Positions 22,445 to 33,584 of a DNA stretch of 64,000 nt are shown piece by piece; positions within the stretch are counted from its first letter, which is position 1; each line of letters starts with the position of its first letter. The position numbers and the translations under genes were made by a program. The stretch spans positions 30,545,647 to 30,609,646 of the forward strand of contig CM036758.1 in assembly GCA_020796225.1 (NCBI GenBank). Direction: 5' to 3'. Origin of the DNA: Arion vulgaris (Eukaryota > Mollusca > Gastropoda > Stylommatophora > Arionidae). Below the pieces are notes generated by a model. The model did no database searches. It was not told the origin of the DNA and worked only from the letters and a program-made list of their open reading frames with translations.

Positions 22445-22935
22445 ACTGTCTTAATACGCACATGTATAATGGAGAGAAAGATCAGAATACTAAGTGTATG
22501 CATATTCCCGGTGGCAACTTATGGTTGTCAAGCATGGACATTTAACAAGGAAGTGGGAAACCATGTATGTGTTTAAAAAAAAAGTTACAGAAGAGTTTTC
22601 TGTATAATCATGGATAGAGAAGAGAAGAAATAGATCTATCCAGAAAGAACTTAAAATCAAAGTAAATTGACAGATGCTACAAATAAGAATGAGAAAATTG
22701 AAATATTTTCGACATATTAAAAAATACGAAAGGTTGGATAAGACCATTATGAAAGACGATATCCCGACAAAGAGGAGAAGAGGAATACAACGGAGAAGAG
22801 GAATACAACGGAGAAGATGTGACTGATGAGTTAAGCATGACGGCTGCTGGGGTGGGACATCTGTCCTATGAGAGAGATACATTTTGAACGACTTTTAGAG
22901 TGGCAAAGTTCTGCTCAGGACAAGCTATTTGATCA
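22445..22935 (+). mobile_element. LINE-N fragment
   Basis: Plus-strand blocks follow RTE order: RILSVCIFPVATYGCQAWTF (the LLYGCQTWT region), KLKYFRHIKKYERLDK, TIMKDDIP, and TAAGVGHLSYERDTF near the end. It has several indels. It is the most complete LINE-N end. Confidence 0.6.
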
Positions 22936-23205
22936 TAGTGGAAACGTCTTTTGTTTTTGACAGTATGTAGGACTAGGCAGTACTGTAGTCGAGAAAGCAA
23001 AGCTTTGGTTTGGGTAAATTGAAAGTGTAGTTTACTGAAACCCACAGATCAAACTATGTTTACTGCTGATGTACTTTTCAGCTACTTTCAAGTATTTGTA
23101 ACTATTCAATACTTATGTAACAAATACACATTAGTTAACTCATTATTTAGTGATTGTTGGTGGTTCTCATTAGCGAATTCCATCAAGTATACAATTACGC
23201 GTGGT

Positions 23206-23438
23206 GGCTTCTGTGGCTTAGGGGTTAGTGACTCGGTCTATTAACCCCGACTTTCTGAGTTCGAATCACGCTGCGGACAGTTTGATTGCAAATTGTTTGC
23301 GTGGATTTTAACAAAGGACGATGGCACCACCCGTTCAGAAAGCAATGGCAAACTACTCAACGTAATAATGCCTAGAAAAATTACAAGCGTTAAAAGCTGG
23401 GGCTGATTCGCAAAGTCCTGTAAACGATATGCAATTAA
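23206..23438 (+). mobile_element. SINE-C copy, head type 1
   Basis: The tRNA-like head has CTGTGGCTTAGGGGTTAGTG (A box) and CTGAGTTCGAATCACG (B box). The body carries CCGTTCAGAAAGCAATGGCA and AACTACTCAACGTAATAATG and ends GCAAAGTCCTGTAAACGATA. The body is shared with copies that carry a different head (39093). Confidence 0.75.
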
Positions 23439-23460
23439 CTTTATACAATTACGCGTGGGG

Positions 23461-23685
23461 CGTCTGGCCCTATGGATTAGAGCGCGTGCTCCCATTCGTG
23501 AGATCCGATTCCCGGTAAGGTCAGGGAGTGTTTTTTCTGTCGCGGGCATAAAGAAAAACCATAACCTGAACAGTTTTGCTGTGATTGCACTAGTCATGAG
23601 GTAAATTCCTCATACACATGCCGCGCCCTTCTCCACCCTGTTCTACCCGCTATAAAAAGCGATATTACAGACAGTAAAGACAGGT
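23461..23685 (+). mobile_element. SINE-D copy
   Basis: The head is GGCCCTATGGATTAGAGCGC with GATCCGATTCCCGG at the B-box position. The body has ACCATAACCTGAACAGTTTT and the tail GCGATATTACAGACAGTAAA. It follows SINE-C after a short gap, with GCAATTAAC and ACAATTACG motifs at the joints. Confidence 0.7.
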
Positions 23686-23704
23686 TAAACAAATACACAA
23701 TTAC

Positions 23705-23870
23705 GTGCAGATTAGCGCAATGAATAAGCGTTCGTCTATCGACTTGGACATAAGAGGGTTGTGGGTTAAATTCCTCACTCCACGTTTCACGAATAAGGAA
23801 AGAAATTGGCCCTACTACCTCCTGCACACTAGGAAGTAGAAATGTAAAGCGCCATGCACTTCATACCTCA
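23705..23870 (+). mobile_element. SINE-M copy (tRNA-derived)
   Basis: The head AGATTAGCGCAATGAATAAG (A-box region) is followed by GGGTTGTGGGTTAAATTCCT (B box), then CCTACTACCTCCTGCACACT. A second copy at 42090 shares AATAAGCGTTC-type, AGAGGATTGTGCGTTCAATT and CCGCACACTA blocks. Confidence 0.6.
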
Positions 23871-24465
23871 AGGTTTGGGAAAAAAAAATTGTCTGAAAAT
23901 ACTGCGGAAATAATTTTGTTTATTTATAGAAATAATTAATTGCCAGAACATGGTCCTTGGTAGTGAGTTACTGATACTAATCGTTTAGTGACTATTGGCT
24001 GCAGAACGAATAGTTGTAATGTACCTAGTATTTCAAAGTACCGATTTGTGACCACATACGACTATTCGAAATGTAAGGAGTAATAGTCATATTGAGAAGT
24101 CACTGCTTAATTAGTACTTTCTATTATCATTCATCTAAAGACCACCATGATGTAAATCTGGTTAGTGTTTAGTCCTATTCTTCTCTCACACCTCCTATTC
24201 CTCCACCACCCCCCGCGCCGTCCTTCCTCTTCCCACCAACCGCAAAAACTGTAGTTTTCCCGTGTATTCGTAAAAGATCAATTGTTGTTAAACAACCAAG
24301 AAAAAAAAGACTTCTGCTTCTTGAGAAAACATTTCAGATATAAAGAAGTTACATTTAGCTTCTACCAAATCTGCTCTCGTGATAAAACAGGACAACGAAC
24401 CCGAACAAAAAGTGCTTAATGAAATCGGGTGTGGTGGACGTATGTTGTAAACATACTCATAATCA

Positions 24466-24545
24466 TTGACCTTTTTGCCTCAGGAGACAATATGTATAGC
24501 GTCACGTAGTTTGTTTTGTGCTGAATCACATCGTCTGTTGCTGCA
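24466..24545 (-). mobile_element. Short LINE-G tail piece
   Basis: The minus strand (TGTGATTCAGCACAAAACAA, then ATTGTCTCCTGAGGCAAAAA) matches 31388-31455, the LINE-G sequence downstream of the hAT insertion. Confidence 0.5.
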
Positions 24546-24612
24546 GGTGAAACTCGTGACTGAAGCTGATGAAGAAGATAGTAACCATATTACTTGCTAT
24601 GTTTATTGGTAT

Positions 24613-24945
24613 TGTTTGATTGATTGGGCCACCATCATTGCATTTTGGTGAGTAACCATGTGTGCTCCGATCTTTTTCTTACACAGGAAAACCTTAGCGG
24701 CATTGCACGAACTGTGTAGCGCTGACGAGGGTTTTCCATGTCATTTAAAAGATGGTGTAAATATTTTGTATGAATTTTTATTTGTTAAAATCGTTCTAAT
24801 GAAGTTTTGCTTTTCAGCCAGCTCCTCGTGATTTTTGAGCTTCCAATGGTTCTTTTTCATGCTCAACTTGAACACGGAACGTAAGTTTTATCGTTCATCT
24901 CCGATACGACTAGGAACGTGGTCTCACCTACACTGAGATCTTCTG
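24613..24945 (-). mobile_element. SINE-H copy, head incomplete
   Basis: On the minus strand the tail CCAATCAATCAAACAATAC and the block GATCGGAGCACACATGGTTA match 20900-21206. The interior has an extra segment with CTCCGATACGACTAGGAACG (plus strand) also present at 42280 and 42680, so the 20900 copy may be internally deleted. Confidence 0.6.
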
Positions 24946-25340
24946 CGTTCTCACTAGACTGGGATTTCGGATTCTCTAATAAAGACAGCCGTCTGCCTCA
25001 GATTATCAGCCATGCCATACAGTTTGTCTTGGACGCTGGTGTAAGTGGGCCACCTCTTTCTTCTCAAGTCTGCATACTGGGGCAGTTCTGTAGGATATAA
25101 TTCCTATGATTTCTGCTTCCTGTTTGTGCCGACCTTTTCCCGCAGTAAGTTTTGACCACCATTGTGATGATAGGTCTGACATACTTACTGCGTGGCTAAG
25201 TCTCCGAGGCAGATTGGCGTCCGTAGAATCCGTTATCCCATTCCTCATTGTGAGGGGTCGTTGCACCATGTTATGCGCCTAATGGCCTGGTGCATCCGTT
25301 TTCTGCGAGCATTTGTTTCGGGTTAGCATTCCCTAGCGGA

Positions 25341-25450
25341 CCCATGCATCCGATTTCAGCCAAACCTCATTAGTCGCCTCTTACGACATGCGTGGCAGGT
25401 AACAGTGGTTCTATTCTTTACACCCCAAATTTGGACCCAGTAACCACTCG
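25341..25450 (-). mobile_element. SINE-A 5' part
   Basis: The minus strand reads CGAGTGGTTACTGGGTCCAA, then TGTAAAGAATAGAACCACTG, CATGTCGTAAGAGGCGACTA and GGCTGAAATCGGATGCATG. The 3' half is missing. Confidence 0.7.
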
Positions 25451-25479
25451 TGCTGCTGGTATAACGAGTAACTCCAAAT

Positions 25480-25735
25480 TCTTTAAATCGCTTCATTGAT
25501 TCTTCTATTTTAGTGTCTTCGTCCAACAGGCAGTCGTGAAAAGACAGAGAACATTCCCCTATTCCATCTTTAACTCCCCGACAATCAATGATGTTGATGC
25601 AAGCCTGTCTACCCTCTCATCGCCGCAAACACACGCATGCCAAGGACAGTAGATCCACGTAATCCTCTGTAGGCTGGAAACCTCATTAGTCATTATCCAC
25701 TCATACCGCAACCTGGCATTCTGGACCTAACTAAT
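25480..25735 (-). mobile_element. LINE-RNH C-terminal fragment
   Basis: The minus strand gives CVCGDERVDRLAS, then GELK and FTTACWTKTLK-like residues. It is related to the fragments at 8390 and 13290 and is degenerate. Confidence 0.5.
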
Positions 25736-26035
25736 GACTCTAACGAAGTAGAACTTGTCCAAGTTAATTCTCGCACTTTGCTCTCCATTTAATTGTACAC
25801 TCACAATACACTTTCTGAATTGTCCCATTTCTAAGCACGTCTGTTAGAACACAAGTTTACCTCACAATTCGCCATCGCGCACAAACTAGTTATCTGCCTA
25901 GTTTACCACAAACAAGGTTAGAAATCTCCCGATAACCCTTCCACTTTTCCTCTGTTCAAATAACTAAAAAATTGAAAAAATACAAGAAACCCAGTTAGTG
26001 TCAACTTTCAAAGATGAAAATTCCTGGTTGCCAAT
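25736..26035. other. No recognisable feature
   Basis: AT-rich, unique-looking sequence with no domain-bearing frame. Confidence 0.3.
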
Positions 26036-26039
26036 CAAG

Positions 26040-26400
26040 TCGAGTTGCTGGGTTGTCAGGCACGCTTGGAACAAGATGGCGGCAGCTTTCATTTGGGGCA
26101 AAAAGGGATCTCGTAATTAAGGCAGCCTTTTAGCCGTGCTGGAGCGAGGTAAAAGTGGCTTCGTTGAATTATCAAATGACACAAACCGAGTCTATTTACT
26201 CCTACGTCTGGCCTGGCGCGCCCTTATTATGCTAATTGGATGGAAGGAAGGATTAAAAACTCTCGACGAGAAGGTTCCCGTGACTGGTGATGTTATATCT
26301 AGGAATTACCTCCCCTCTCAGAGTGATTAAAATAATTTGATAATGGCCACCATTTTGTTCTCCGCAGGAGCTCCTCATCTGGAAGTAGTGGATTAAAATA
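26040..26400. promoter_or_regulatory. Candidate conserved non-coding island
   Basis: Repeat-free, complex sequence with a POU/octamer-like site (TATGCTAATTGGA), CTCGTAATTAAGGC and several GATTAAAA sites. A 64-codon frame crosses it but shows no domain. It resembles enhancer-type islands around developmental genes; this is inference. Confidence 0.35.
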
Positions 26401-26890
26401 GTGACAGCAGGGGGATAACTGTATACAAGTAGAAAGCGTTGGGAGAATATAACCAAAAAAAAAACCACCGCGTATTCAATTATATGAAGAATGGCAGGAG
26501 AGATGTAATGAGAAAAATAAATGGAATGAAGGGGATAAATGGGAAAGAAATCAGTTAGTGTTTAACATCAAGAGAGTGATCACAAGCTCCAACTAGAGAT
26601 TGACGTCGGGTTAGAGAGAAAAATAAAGCATGTGTATGATATAGATGCATGTCATGAACTGGCAGATATTTCCTTGATTGATGTTAATTTGTCATACACT
26701 GATTTCTAATCATCTGTCCGCTTTGTTTTCACCTTGCATTGTTCATCTATGTGTTGTCTCGGTCATTATCTTCTACTTGCGTACATTCTTAGATGTCTTT
26801 AGTTTGAAGAGTTTCATAGAAGTGAGTGGCCAGCATGTTGCTGGTGGTGTCTGCAGATAGTTTGCCACATTTATGGTCTTTTTCGTCTTT
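26401..26890. other. No recognisable feature
   Basis: Purine-rich, then unassigned sequence. A LINE tail is possible near 26680-26860, but no motif was clear enough to call. Confidence 0.3.
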
Positions 26891-26892
26891 AA

Positions 26893-27140
26893 AAAAAGTT
26901 AATTGCATATCCTTTACATGACTTTGCGAATCAATCGCAGCTTTTTAACGCTGTTTGTGATTTTTCTAGGCATTATTACGTTCAGTAGTTTGTCAGTGCT
27001 TTCTGAACGGGTGGTGCCATCGTCCTTTCTTGTAAAATCCACGCAAACAATTTGCAACCAAATTGTCCTGCAGCGTGATTCGAACTCAGAACGTCGGGGT
27101 TAATACACCGAGTCACTATCCCCTAAGCCATAGACGCATT
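26893..27140 (-). mobile_element. SINE-C copy, head type 1, inverted
   Basis: The minus strand reads TATGGCTTAGGGGATAGTGA (A box), GACGTTCTGAGTTCGAATCA (B box), the body ACCCGTTCAGAAAGCACTGA, and the end TCGCAAAGTCATGTAAAGGA. It is the inverted counterpart of 23206-23438. Confidence 0.75.
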
Positions 27141-27144
27141 GGCA

Positions 27145-27935
27145 AAGTGTTTTACTGTGACAACTACTGAGTTGTCTCTCTTGCCTTTCAACTAATCCAT
27201 AAGTTACTTTTCAAAAGGTTATACCTATTGTCTATTTTTCCCCAGGTGGATGATGGAATTGGTTGTCTACTCTTGCCGTTAAGCTTAGGGGTGGGAGCTT
27301 TAATTTTGCATTTTTGAGTAATCTTGTTTTCCAAATAACTCGGTCATCAGCTAGTTTTTACCATTTATTGGGACCGATAGAAAAGTTCTTCATTGAGGCC
27401 TTGCAGACAACCTTATTTCTAAGCAGGGGTCTGCATTGGTGCCTCTTCCCTTCCGAAAGTTCACAGAATAACACTTGTTATGGTATGCGACTATTATAAA
27501 TTCTTCTCACATACCCTAGTCACCTTAGTCTTCTACTGCTAAGCATGCCCATGATGGAAGGCAAGTTTGCACGTTGCAGTACTTAATATTTGGTTATCTT
27601 GTTGTAGCATCTGATGTTCATAATCTTGCTGAGACAATCGAAAGTGAAAAATGGTGTCTCCGCTCCTCAGCAGCTCTTTTCCTACCAGCACTGCAGTAAA
27701 TGTGAATAGCATTAGAACGATGAACAATGAATCGACTCACATTGGCAATGCTTAGGAAGGTCCAAAACGGCAGGTTGCGGTGTAATTGATTTTCGTCTAT
27801 CGATGATTACATCCTCCTGGGGCCAGACAGGTTTGCATCAAGACCGATGTCATGGAGTTATAGAGTCTTAGGAGGGGTGACAGGGAATGTCACAGCATAT
27901 TGGGTGACTTAAAATTTGATTTGAAATTTGTAGTA
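27145..27935. other. No recognisable feature
   Basis: Unassigned sequence. Short frames on both strands lack domains; a degraded LINE is possible around 27540-27760. Confidence 0.3.
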
Positions 27936-27939
27936 ATTT

Positions 27940-28006
27940 CTTCTTCAGACGCTCCATATCGATCACTTGTTAGCCACTTTTTGTGATTTGTATGTGATCT
28001 GAGTCA
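27940..28006 (-). mobile_element. SINE-B 3' end
   Basis: The minus strand reads CAGATCACATACAAATCACA, then TCGATATGGAGCGTCTGAAG, the SINE-B tail. Confidence 0.55.
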
Positions 28007-28219
28007 AGTACTAGATGATGTTAGGAAGATGCTCCTCCCTCCAGGGCCAGATATATGAAGTAAAAGAACTTACAAACACGTTGATTGAGCCGAGGGGAAA
28101 TATCCCAAGCGCCGCTGTATCACTGAAGAAGATTTGAAGGACGGATAACGTCTGGAATTGTCCAATAGACAAATATGTCAGTCGAAGAACTTAACAGCTG
28201 ATCACTCTCCCTCTCTCTT

Positions 28220-29070
28220 CCTTCCACCCAGGCACGGTGAAATAGCAAAGCCGGGGCACATATTTAAAATATTGAAAGAGGAGACTAATTGAAGCAAATA
28301 CTCCATTATTTGTTATCTCATTAACTGTTTCTCCTCTTTCACTCATTCTCACGCGCACACAATTTCTCATGACCGACCCCCTTCCAATCTAACCACAAGC
28401 AAATTGTACTCTCCTTCCCTCTTCTCTTTCCTTACAGATATTGTTAATTAGCTAGCAAGACTTGGTCGTTAGTTTCTCTAGCACATCTGTTCTGTCTGTG
28501 ACACACTGACTCGGGCACGTACATCTTGTTATCAACTCACTTGTCCCGTCGACCACGACGATGACAGTAACATACATCAACGAAGGGCACAAGTTATTAA
28601 CTGTTTGCTTTGTTTACCGTGCACTCTCAATGTCATTTCATTATCAAATTGTATGAGAAACCATCAATGCCTTCCTTCTTCTCTACGCGTCCACTAATTA
28701 GTTGATAGTAGTCATTGCACAAATCTGTTTTAGTAATGGAGGGAAAGCACCTGCTCGAGCCCCCACCACCATGCTTTCTTGTTCTCCTCCTCCTCCTCCT
28801 CCTCCTCCTCACAATCGATTCTTGTCACACAGAGTTTGTCGAGGACGCTTCTGTTGCTACAGATTGTATTCTACATACACGTAATTATTTCCTGTCTTTT
28901 ACAGACAGACTACAATCGGACAGACATCATTACCCGCGCGCCACACACACACACACACACTCACACATCTGGACGCTGCTAGCCTTGTTACTCATCCAAC
29001 TAATTAAGATAATCAACAACGCAATCACAAGGGCCTCGTCAATGATCCCGCGTGTGCAGTGATTAGCCTT
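28220..29070. promoter_or_regulatory. Candidate regulatory island with microsatellites
   Basis: Unique-looking sequence with several homeodomain-like sites (ATTGTTAATTAGCTAGC, CCAACTAATTAAGATAATC, CACTAATTAGTTG). A (CTC)n run lies at about 28780-28811 and an (AC)n run at about 28940-28966. No coding frame outlasts the simple repeats. Function inferred only from composition. Confidence 0.3.
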
Positions 29071-29189
29071 TTTTCATAATTACACTTTTTTTGGTGGGAT
29101 TTCACACACACACCCTCCCCACCTCCTCCACCACCATTACCCTATGACCGGAGATACACTATTAGACTAAAGAATGCGGTCGTGAATCA

Positions 29190-29290
29190 CATACTTTGGG
29201 GGAAACCTGAGAAACCTAATGCTGACTGCCCAGTTTGTGGTCCAAAGTAAACTAAGCGTATGACCACATATCGCTGAAGTAGAAGAATCA
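29190..29290 (+). mobile_element. LINE 3' untranslated piece
   Basis: It shares GCTGACTGCCCAGTTTG and a following AAACTAAGCG-type segment with 9850-9930, and ends near GAAGTAGAAGAA. It is the 3' end of the element whose zinc-ribbon tail is at 9616. Confidence 0.5.
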
Positions 29291-29367
29291 CTTGCAGTTT
29301 TGGTATGGCATTGTATATCTAGGACTCATCACAATCGTGTTGTAAACTGGTGGTGTGGGGGTGAAAT

Positions 29368-29612
29368 TCATCTCTGACGAAGTGGTTAAGGCGTTTATCT
29401 GTCGTTCTGAAGGTTGTGGGTTAGAATCCTGTGCGAGCCACAGTGCATTTTATTCATGAGATACATTATTTATTGTTTTTGGAGCTACGGAGTTCGTTAT
29501 TTGTGCAACTCTCGGCAGACTGCATGTGTTTTCTGCTGACAGGGGCGGAGTCATATGTAGGACCCGGGCGCAATGAAGTCAATCCTTCGCATTTATACCC
29601 TTTTTATGTATT
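29368..29612 (+). mobile_element. SINE-E copy
   Basis: The head is GACGAAGTGGTTAAGGCGTT (A box), then GAAGGTTGTGGGTTAGAATC (B box). The body has GGAGCTACGGAGTTCG and GGCGCAATGAAGTCAATCCT. It is close to the copy at 34347. Confidence 0.75.
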
Positions 29613-29962
29613 TGCTAGAGCTGGTCATAGTTGAGATGTAGAATGTATGTATATACTAGGGCAAAGGCTGGTTAACTCGCAACTGGTAGTAGACAGCATG
29701 GGCGCCCATTACTACGCTTCATTAATACCTGCAAGCGTGATCTAATATGATACAGCATAGACAAAGGTAATTGGGAGCGGTTGGCCAACAACAGGTAAGC
29801 ATGGCGATCGGCAGATAGCTCAAGAGGAAAGAAAATATACCATCACATATGGAGGCAAAAGAGAGGGCAGAGAGACCATCCTATGTATCAGTTCCAGTTT
29901 CACCTACATCAACTGCGTGTGGCAAGGATTGCTACTCCAGAATAGACAACTACAGCCACATT

Positions 29963-31377
29963 CAGGGTTGCTAATTTGGACTTTTTAAGGCCAAATTCGA
30001 GAAATTTTGCCTTTTTTGAAAGTGTTTTTTTTTTTTTTATCGATTTTGTCTTTTTTCGTATGCAAACATTTTTTCTTCTTCTAAAAATGTGTATAATTCT
30101 TAAGAGCATATTGGGTAAATATACTTAATATCGGGTTTTTATTGGTTTTGGTTGGTAAAAATATGCTTAGTACTAAAGATTATGGAAAGTTACATCACTT
30201 AATTTGCTCTTTTTCCCCCTCCGAGCCATGCACTGCAGTCCTGTTATCTGTTTTTTCGTGTGGAATTTCAGTAATTTTGTTAGGGATCTTGGAAAAGACT
30301 TGTATCAGTCAAAAGATCTTATGATGGATCACAAAACACTTATTGTAAGTTATGCCTCTGTACCGTCTGGTCTACAGCTAGTGGTCTCGCTGCTCATGCA
30401 AAATCAGAAAAACACAGGACTCCATCAACAGGACATAATAATTTTCAAGTGGAGAAGGCTCCTAGGGCTTGTCAAAACTGAGCCCTATGATAATTTTAAA
30501 CCAGGCATCAAGGCCTTTATTTGCAGAACTACCATTTATGCGCATTGTGGGAGAAAACATCAGTGCAATAGAAGAACAATACAGACAAATAATTTGTGTT
30601 GTTTGGAAAGAAGAAGTCCCATTTAAAACACGAGTCATTTAAAGAGCTTGCCACCTTTGCTCTGACTTGTTTAATAACTCCAGTTAGTAATGCTGTTATT
30701 GAGAGGGTATTCTCTCTTGTATCATCCAGAGCCAACTATAAACTACTGGGCCTTCGGGCTCAGGTAAGAATTGTGGGAAATCAGACCCAACTACACCACG
30801 TGACCTCGCATTTCAGTATTGGTGTATATAGACGAATTCATTTTAAAATCAACACAAAATGCTAACTCAAAGTTATATTATGCAACAAGTTAAGTTTAAC
30901 AATAAGGAATATCAATATTATAAATATTTTTCACGAATAAATAACCATAGACTCACCGAATTGAGTAAAATTGCAAAAAGCGTGCAGTGTTCTATCAAAC
31001 ATCTGTAATTTCCAGATCCCTTTCTTATCTAGGTCAGGGAATACCCGGCCAGTTGTCTGGCCTGTGCTAGAGTCTGGATGTGTATCATCAGTCAAAACAA
31101 AAGCTAGAAATAGAACGCAGCTGCTGCTTCTTGGAACGATAGTGAGAATTAGAACATATCTGCTCTTATCTAACAAATGTTACAAGGATTTTACTGCATC
31201 CCCTAATATGGTAAAGAACTTATCTACTTATAAAGTGTATGGTGCTGGTTTCAGTGGTGAGTATAGTGATGACCTTGATTTAGAAATCTCCTTATGATGT
31301 AGTATGAAATAGCACTGGTTTTTTGTGTGGCTTTTTCCACCAGTGTTTGGCCGATTTTCTCAATTTTCGCAACCCTG
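29963..31377 (+). mobile_element. hAT-family DNA transposon, degraded
   Basis: The ends are CAGGGTTGCTAATTT and, inverted, CAGGGTTGCGAAAATT, terminal inverted repeats of hAT type. They are flanked by GCCACATT (29955-29962) and GCCACAGC (31378-31385), an 8-bp TSD matching at 6 of 8. Inside, 30596-30760 encodes the hAT C-terminal dimerisation motif (FKELATFALTCLITPVSNAV, then IERVFSLVSS). Upstream transposase frames are short and broken and the element is only about 1.4 kb, so it is non-autonomous or dead. Confidence 0.8.
30596..30865 (+). pseudogene. hAT transposase C-terminal dimerisation remnant
   Basis: A plus-strand frame carries TPVSNAVIERVFSLVSSRAN, corresponding to the PxS-A-(A/V)ERxFS signature of hAT transposases. 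The catalytic DDE part is not recognisable upstream. The frame ends in family-unspecific sequence. Confidence 0.65.
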
Positions 31378-31499
31378 GCCACAGCAGACTTTGTGATTCA
31401 GCACAGAACAAACTACGTTACGCAAAACCTATTGTCTCCTGATACAAAAAGGCCAATAATATACCAGAGCTAAAACTGGTCGTATCTTAACGACATTTG

Positions 31500-31900
31500 C
31501 CGTGGGGAGTTAGTTTTCTATCTTGTGCCAGGTGTGTTGCGCTTGATGTTGTCAGTCCATGTTTTCGCAGGGATCCATCGTGTGCTTGGCCTGCCTCGTG
31601 CTCTGCGCCTTGAGTGTCGATTATTGTAGGCGCGTAATGGTAGTAAATGTGGTTCCATTCTCATTAGATGGCCGAACCACTTGATTCTTTGCTTCTCGAT
31701 GTACTGTATCATGGTATAGTACCAACGATGCTTCTGATATTCTCGTTTCGCACTCTATCTCTCCTTGTAACGTTGACAGCTTTTCCTTTTCGTAGACCTC
31801 TCATTTCACATGTAATCTTTCTTTTTTGTGTCTTAGCGAGGGGCCATGTTTTGCACTGATAGCAGAGAGTTGGAATAAATATGCAGTTTATCAGTTGTCG
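31500..31900 (-). mobile_element. LINE C-terminal fragment (RTE-like)
   Basis: The minus-strand frame gives YIEKQRIKWFGHLMRMEPHL, RRRARGRPSTRW, then TWTDNI, the GH-MRM...RGRP-RW...W-DNI order of RTE-like C-termini. Upstream the sequence is broken. Confidence 0.6.
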
Positions 31901-32094
31901 TTTATCAGTTTAAAGCTGGTCACCCTGTTTTTATGTCAAATGTTAAACGATCCACCACATTGATACTAACTCATTTGGGCAATTGTTGAGGATGATGTAT
32001 ACTGTGAGGAGAGAGCGCGATAGAGACTGGATTGGGGGCGAGAGGTGTATATTACTTCTTGCTGTCTCCTGATATTTATATCTGTTCTGCACAT

Positions 32095-32143
32095 TCTCTC
32101 TTTCTCATCTCTCTTTCTCATCTCTCTCTCTCTCTCTCTCAGA
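32095..32143. repeat. (CT)n microsatellite
   Basis: TCTCTTTCTCAT-type units grade into an uninterrupted CT run before AGACACTCAC. Confidence 0.85.
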
Positions 32144-32469
32144 CACTCACTCATTGTCGGATACATCCTCTCAATTAAAACATGTTTTGTTGTTTAAAAT
32201 TTCAACTGTTGTATTTTTGTGGAGTTATCTCTTATCATATGTTATGTCTTTTAAAGACCAAAGTCGCTTTGCTATCTTACCATTCCTAGAAAAGGATCGG
32301 TTCAAGTCTATACCATACTGGCAACAGTGTCACATATTTTCGTCTGGGTTTGCTTATATTATTAAACACTGTCAATTCTAGGATAGTCAGGACAAAGTTC
32401 ACAGTAACGTTAAGTCTGCTCGAAATATTCAGTTCGGGAATAGTTTACATGTTTCTTCTTCTGCTTTCA

Positions 32470-32900
32470 ATTCCTAATGGAGCACAGGTCTTTAACAAAC
32501 TTCTTCCAGCCCTTCATCTCTGTTGCCATCCCTTTCCATGTATTATATATCCTTTTAATATCAGTCTCCGGCTTTCTTCTCCAGGTATTTCTAAGCCTTC
32601 TCCCTCTTTCCTGTGAGTCTTCCCCGTCGGTCGGCTCTCTTTGTGTGCTCTGTGTGTCTGTGAATCCATCGCCAGCATCTCCTCATTAGCTCCCTTTCCA
32701 CTGGTATCTGCTTAGTTCTTTCTCTGAGTTACTCTTTCGTAATCTAATCATACCATCTCAGTCCCTCTATTCTACGTAAAAACATCCATTAATGAAGGTC
32801 TGTAGTTTTCTGATGGTTTCTTTTGTTGTCCTCCATTTTTCCGAGCCATACAGCAGCACAGATTTCACATTTGATTGAAAGATTCTCAGCTTTGTGTTTG
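32470..32900 (-). mobile_element. LINE C-terminal fragment
   Basis: The minus-strand frame gives RNTWRRKPETDIKRIYNTWK, then GWKKFVKDLCSI at the end. This matches the RNTWRR...W-FV-ALCSI ending of LINE ORFs. The upstream part (32720-32900) continues in other frames. Confidence 0.6.
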
Positions 32901-32904
32901 TTTT

Positions 32905-33280
32905 GATATTCTTTGACTTCCATATCTTACTCAATGCAATAAAGTTTTCCCTTTATCGCATATTTACTCGATCAGTATACTTCGAACATTGATTGAATCA
33001 CGTGGTGTTTAAGATTTCCTTTGTTGTAGCACATAAATTGAACACAGCAGAAATGAATTGTTGGTAAGAGCATTGTTAGTGTACACTAAAGGAATATGAT
33101 TTCGTTAAACACATTATAAACTAGTTATAGCGAAGCTACGTGACCTAACTATGTTTGGAATGTATGATGAGTCTTATGCTTGAACTATAACATGGATACA
33201 GCAAGAGTTATGACTTGTCTATTAGTCTGAATGATTAGTCAAACTTCTATCTATCCCTTTTTTCTAGATAATAAGATATA
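32905..33280. other. No recognisable feature
   Basis: AT-rich unassigned sequence. Confidence 0.3.
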
Positions 33281-33282
33281 TT

Positions 33283-33580
33283 GGGGAGCCGATAGTTAAG
33301 TCGATAACACGCTTCACTATTATCCACCTACCTTGTTAACTCCTGTATTCGAGACCAACTTGGACTCCATAATATTATCCACACTGTACGCGGTTGTACT
33401 ACATGTTTCCTGATCCTTTACTAGGGGATCTAAGTTACAAGTAACTCATAAGTCGGGAGTACGGCTCGTCTGAATGGCAAGGGACACTAGTGAGAGCAAG
33501 CCTTCACGCAAAAACCAGTCATGTGTCGCATTAGACGGCCAGACTATGTCTGAGTTCATAGCGGTCGAACAACAGAAATG
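33283..33580 (+). mobile_element. SINE-L copy, best preserved
   Basis: The head GGAGCCGATAGTTAAGTCGA (A-box region) and CCTGTATTCGAGACCA (B box) precede a body with GGGAGTACGGCTCGTCTGAA, TGGCAAGGGACACTAGTGAG and a tail GAGTTCATAGCGGTCGAACA. About 298 bp. Confidence 0.7.
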
Positions 33581-33584
33581 GCAG

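Larger units (their letters stand above)
29735..31500 (+). mobile_element. LINE-G fragment, split by a hAT transposon
   Basis: Before the hAT element the frame reads WERLANNR, a basic stretch, and ACGKDCYSRIDNYSHI, the C2H2-like LINE-G tail. The downstream part resumes at 31378 with GATTCAGCACAGAACAAACT and is matched by the fragment at 24466. The LINE therefore predates the DNA transposon. Confidence 0.65.
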
